The notes under the pieces are model-generated. The model did not search any database. It worked only from the letters and a program-made list of their open reading frames with translations, and was not told the origin of the DNA. A stretch of DNA of 24,036 bases, taken from NCBI GenBank assembly GCA_905397405.1, contig CAJPVJ010000506.1, positions 1 through 24,036 on the forward strand, in the 5' to 3' direction. Below, piece by piece: positions 23,198 through 24,036 of this stretch (positions are counted from its first letter, which is position 1; each line of letters starts with the position of its first letter). Position numbers and translations under genes: made by a program. The stretch is from Oppiella nova (Eukaryota; Arthropoda; Arachnida; Sarcoptiformes; Oppiidae).

Positions 23198-24036
23198 ATG
23201 GAAATTTATATTAAACACATTTATGATATTGTTGCAATTATTTTGCTCGTTTTAGTAATTACCTATTTGTATGTAGCGCAAAATAATTATAAAATATTTT
23301 CATCATTAATATTTATTTTGTTAATCAGTTACCTGATCAGAAACTTCAATTACTGGACTAAACTGGGAATTCCGGGTCCGATGCCGTACATTGGTTTTGG
23401 GACAACATTTCGTCGACACAAATCATATATTGAAATAGACTGGCTTAAAAGATATGGAAAGTTATACGGGTATTTTGAAATAAGCTACTATTAATACTAT
23501 GAGTTTTTATTACTATATAAAATCAAAAGTTGCAATATTTATATAATGTTAATTTCATAATTAAATATTACCCTGTTTTGTTTGATATAGTACGCATCTG
23601 ATTTATCTTGCGCATAGAATTTAACAAACTTACACATGTATAAATGAATCTAGACCTTTAAAATTAGGTAAAATGCTTTAAAAAGCTTATTCGGGGTATA
23701 ATGCGCCCTTACCTTTGTCAATAAATTCACTTTTTCAAATACTGAAGCGCATAATCTCAAAAAACAGAACATTGATCTAGTTCATAGATGTACAAGTGGG
23801 ATATACCAGTATATATAATATATATCGCTTCTATATACCTACAGCATTACTAATTGTATAAGCTCAAAATTTTTGTACCTCTATGATTATAATTAGTGAA
23901 AAATTAATACAAAATTAAGAATTTCTACCCACTTTCCCACCCAACACGGTCTTTACGTACTTATTGTATGACCCATTGATATGAATACAGTATATTCGAC
24001 GGCAACAAACCGGTGCTTACGGTGGCCGACCCGGCG
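23198..24036 (+). CDS. cytochrome P450 (CYP3-clan), first two exons, runs off the window
   Basis: The start of a microsomal P450 monooxygenase gene. Exon 1 (23198-23469) starts at an ATG followed by a membrane anchor (IVAIILLVLVITYLYV and a second hydrophobic run SLIFILLISYLI), then the hinge NYWTKLGIPGPMPYIGFG and WLKRYGKLYG. A GTATTT donor at 23470 and a TACAG acceptor ending at 23990 bound a 521-nt intron in phase 2. Exon 2 (23991-24036) reads G-I-F-D-G-N-K-P-V-L-T-V-A-D-P, the expected continuation. Heme-binding and I-helix motifs lie beyond the window. The intron contains no gene. It is homologous, with the same splice phase, to the exon at 21295, indicating a P450 cluster. Confidence 0.85.

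Overview
The window is arthropod nuclear DNA that carries an integrated, partly decayed Maverick/Polinton-class element (adintovirus-like virus), flanked by host gene fragments. Both flanks hold metazoan genes with GT..AG introns: DEG/ENaC channel, DUF229, CYP3-clan P450 and SDR pieces. The F-box protein inside the element is of a type I associate with arachnids and especially mites, so a mite or other arachnid host is my best guess, not a proof.

Layout. 1-1.3 kb: two broken DEG/ENaC genes. 1.45-2.43 kb: minus-strand DUF229 exons with a 106-bp tandem duplication. 2.44-2.82 kb: a broken unknown plus-strand reading frame. 3.0-20.25 kb: the element. Its plus-strand genes in order are a 46-aa membrane protein, A32/FtsK-type packaging ATPase, two small conserved Polinton proteins, chromodomain integrase (frameshifted), a small orphan, IAP (two in-frame TGAs), a second small orphan, two paralogous structural proteins, a pVI/pX-like core protein, major capsid protein, adenain-like protease, a basic core protein, a degenerate DEDDh-exonuclease-like protein and a PC4-like protein. 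A YqaJ-type nuclease on the minus strand follows, divergent from a TATA-binding-protein (TBP) homologue, then an F-box protein and a protein-primed-type DNA polymerase B (broken). 20.2-20.5 kb: an array of diverged double hairpins with compensatory stem changes. 20.5-24 kb: host DNA with a P450 exon, a foldback hairpin, an SDR last exon, a 232-bp inverted duplication and the start of a second P450 gene.

The most interesting system is transcriptional. The element encodes a TBP-like protein and a PC4-like coactivator candidate. Eleven genes, mostly structural and replication genes, carry a 9-bp motif, [TA][TC]ATAATAG or one near variant, ending 27-37 nt before the start codon. In three cases the motif lies inside the upstream gene. 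The TBP-like gene and the divergent nuclease gene instead have ordinary TATA boxes. This suggests a two-stage programme in which host factors express the viral TBP, which then recognises TATAATAG promoters.

Two further points. The two small orphans (5807 and 7422) appear to be free-standing copies of the N-terminal domain of the element's own polymerase. The ATPase and polymerase breaks are each a 127-bp repeat separated by exactly one base, which looks more like an unmerged k-mer overlap in the assembly than biology. No terminal inverted repeats were found, so the element ends are undefined.
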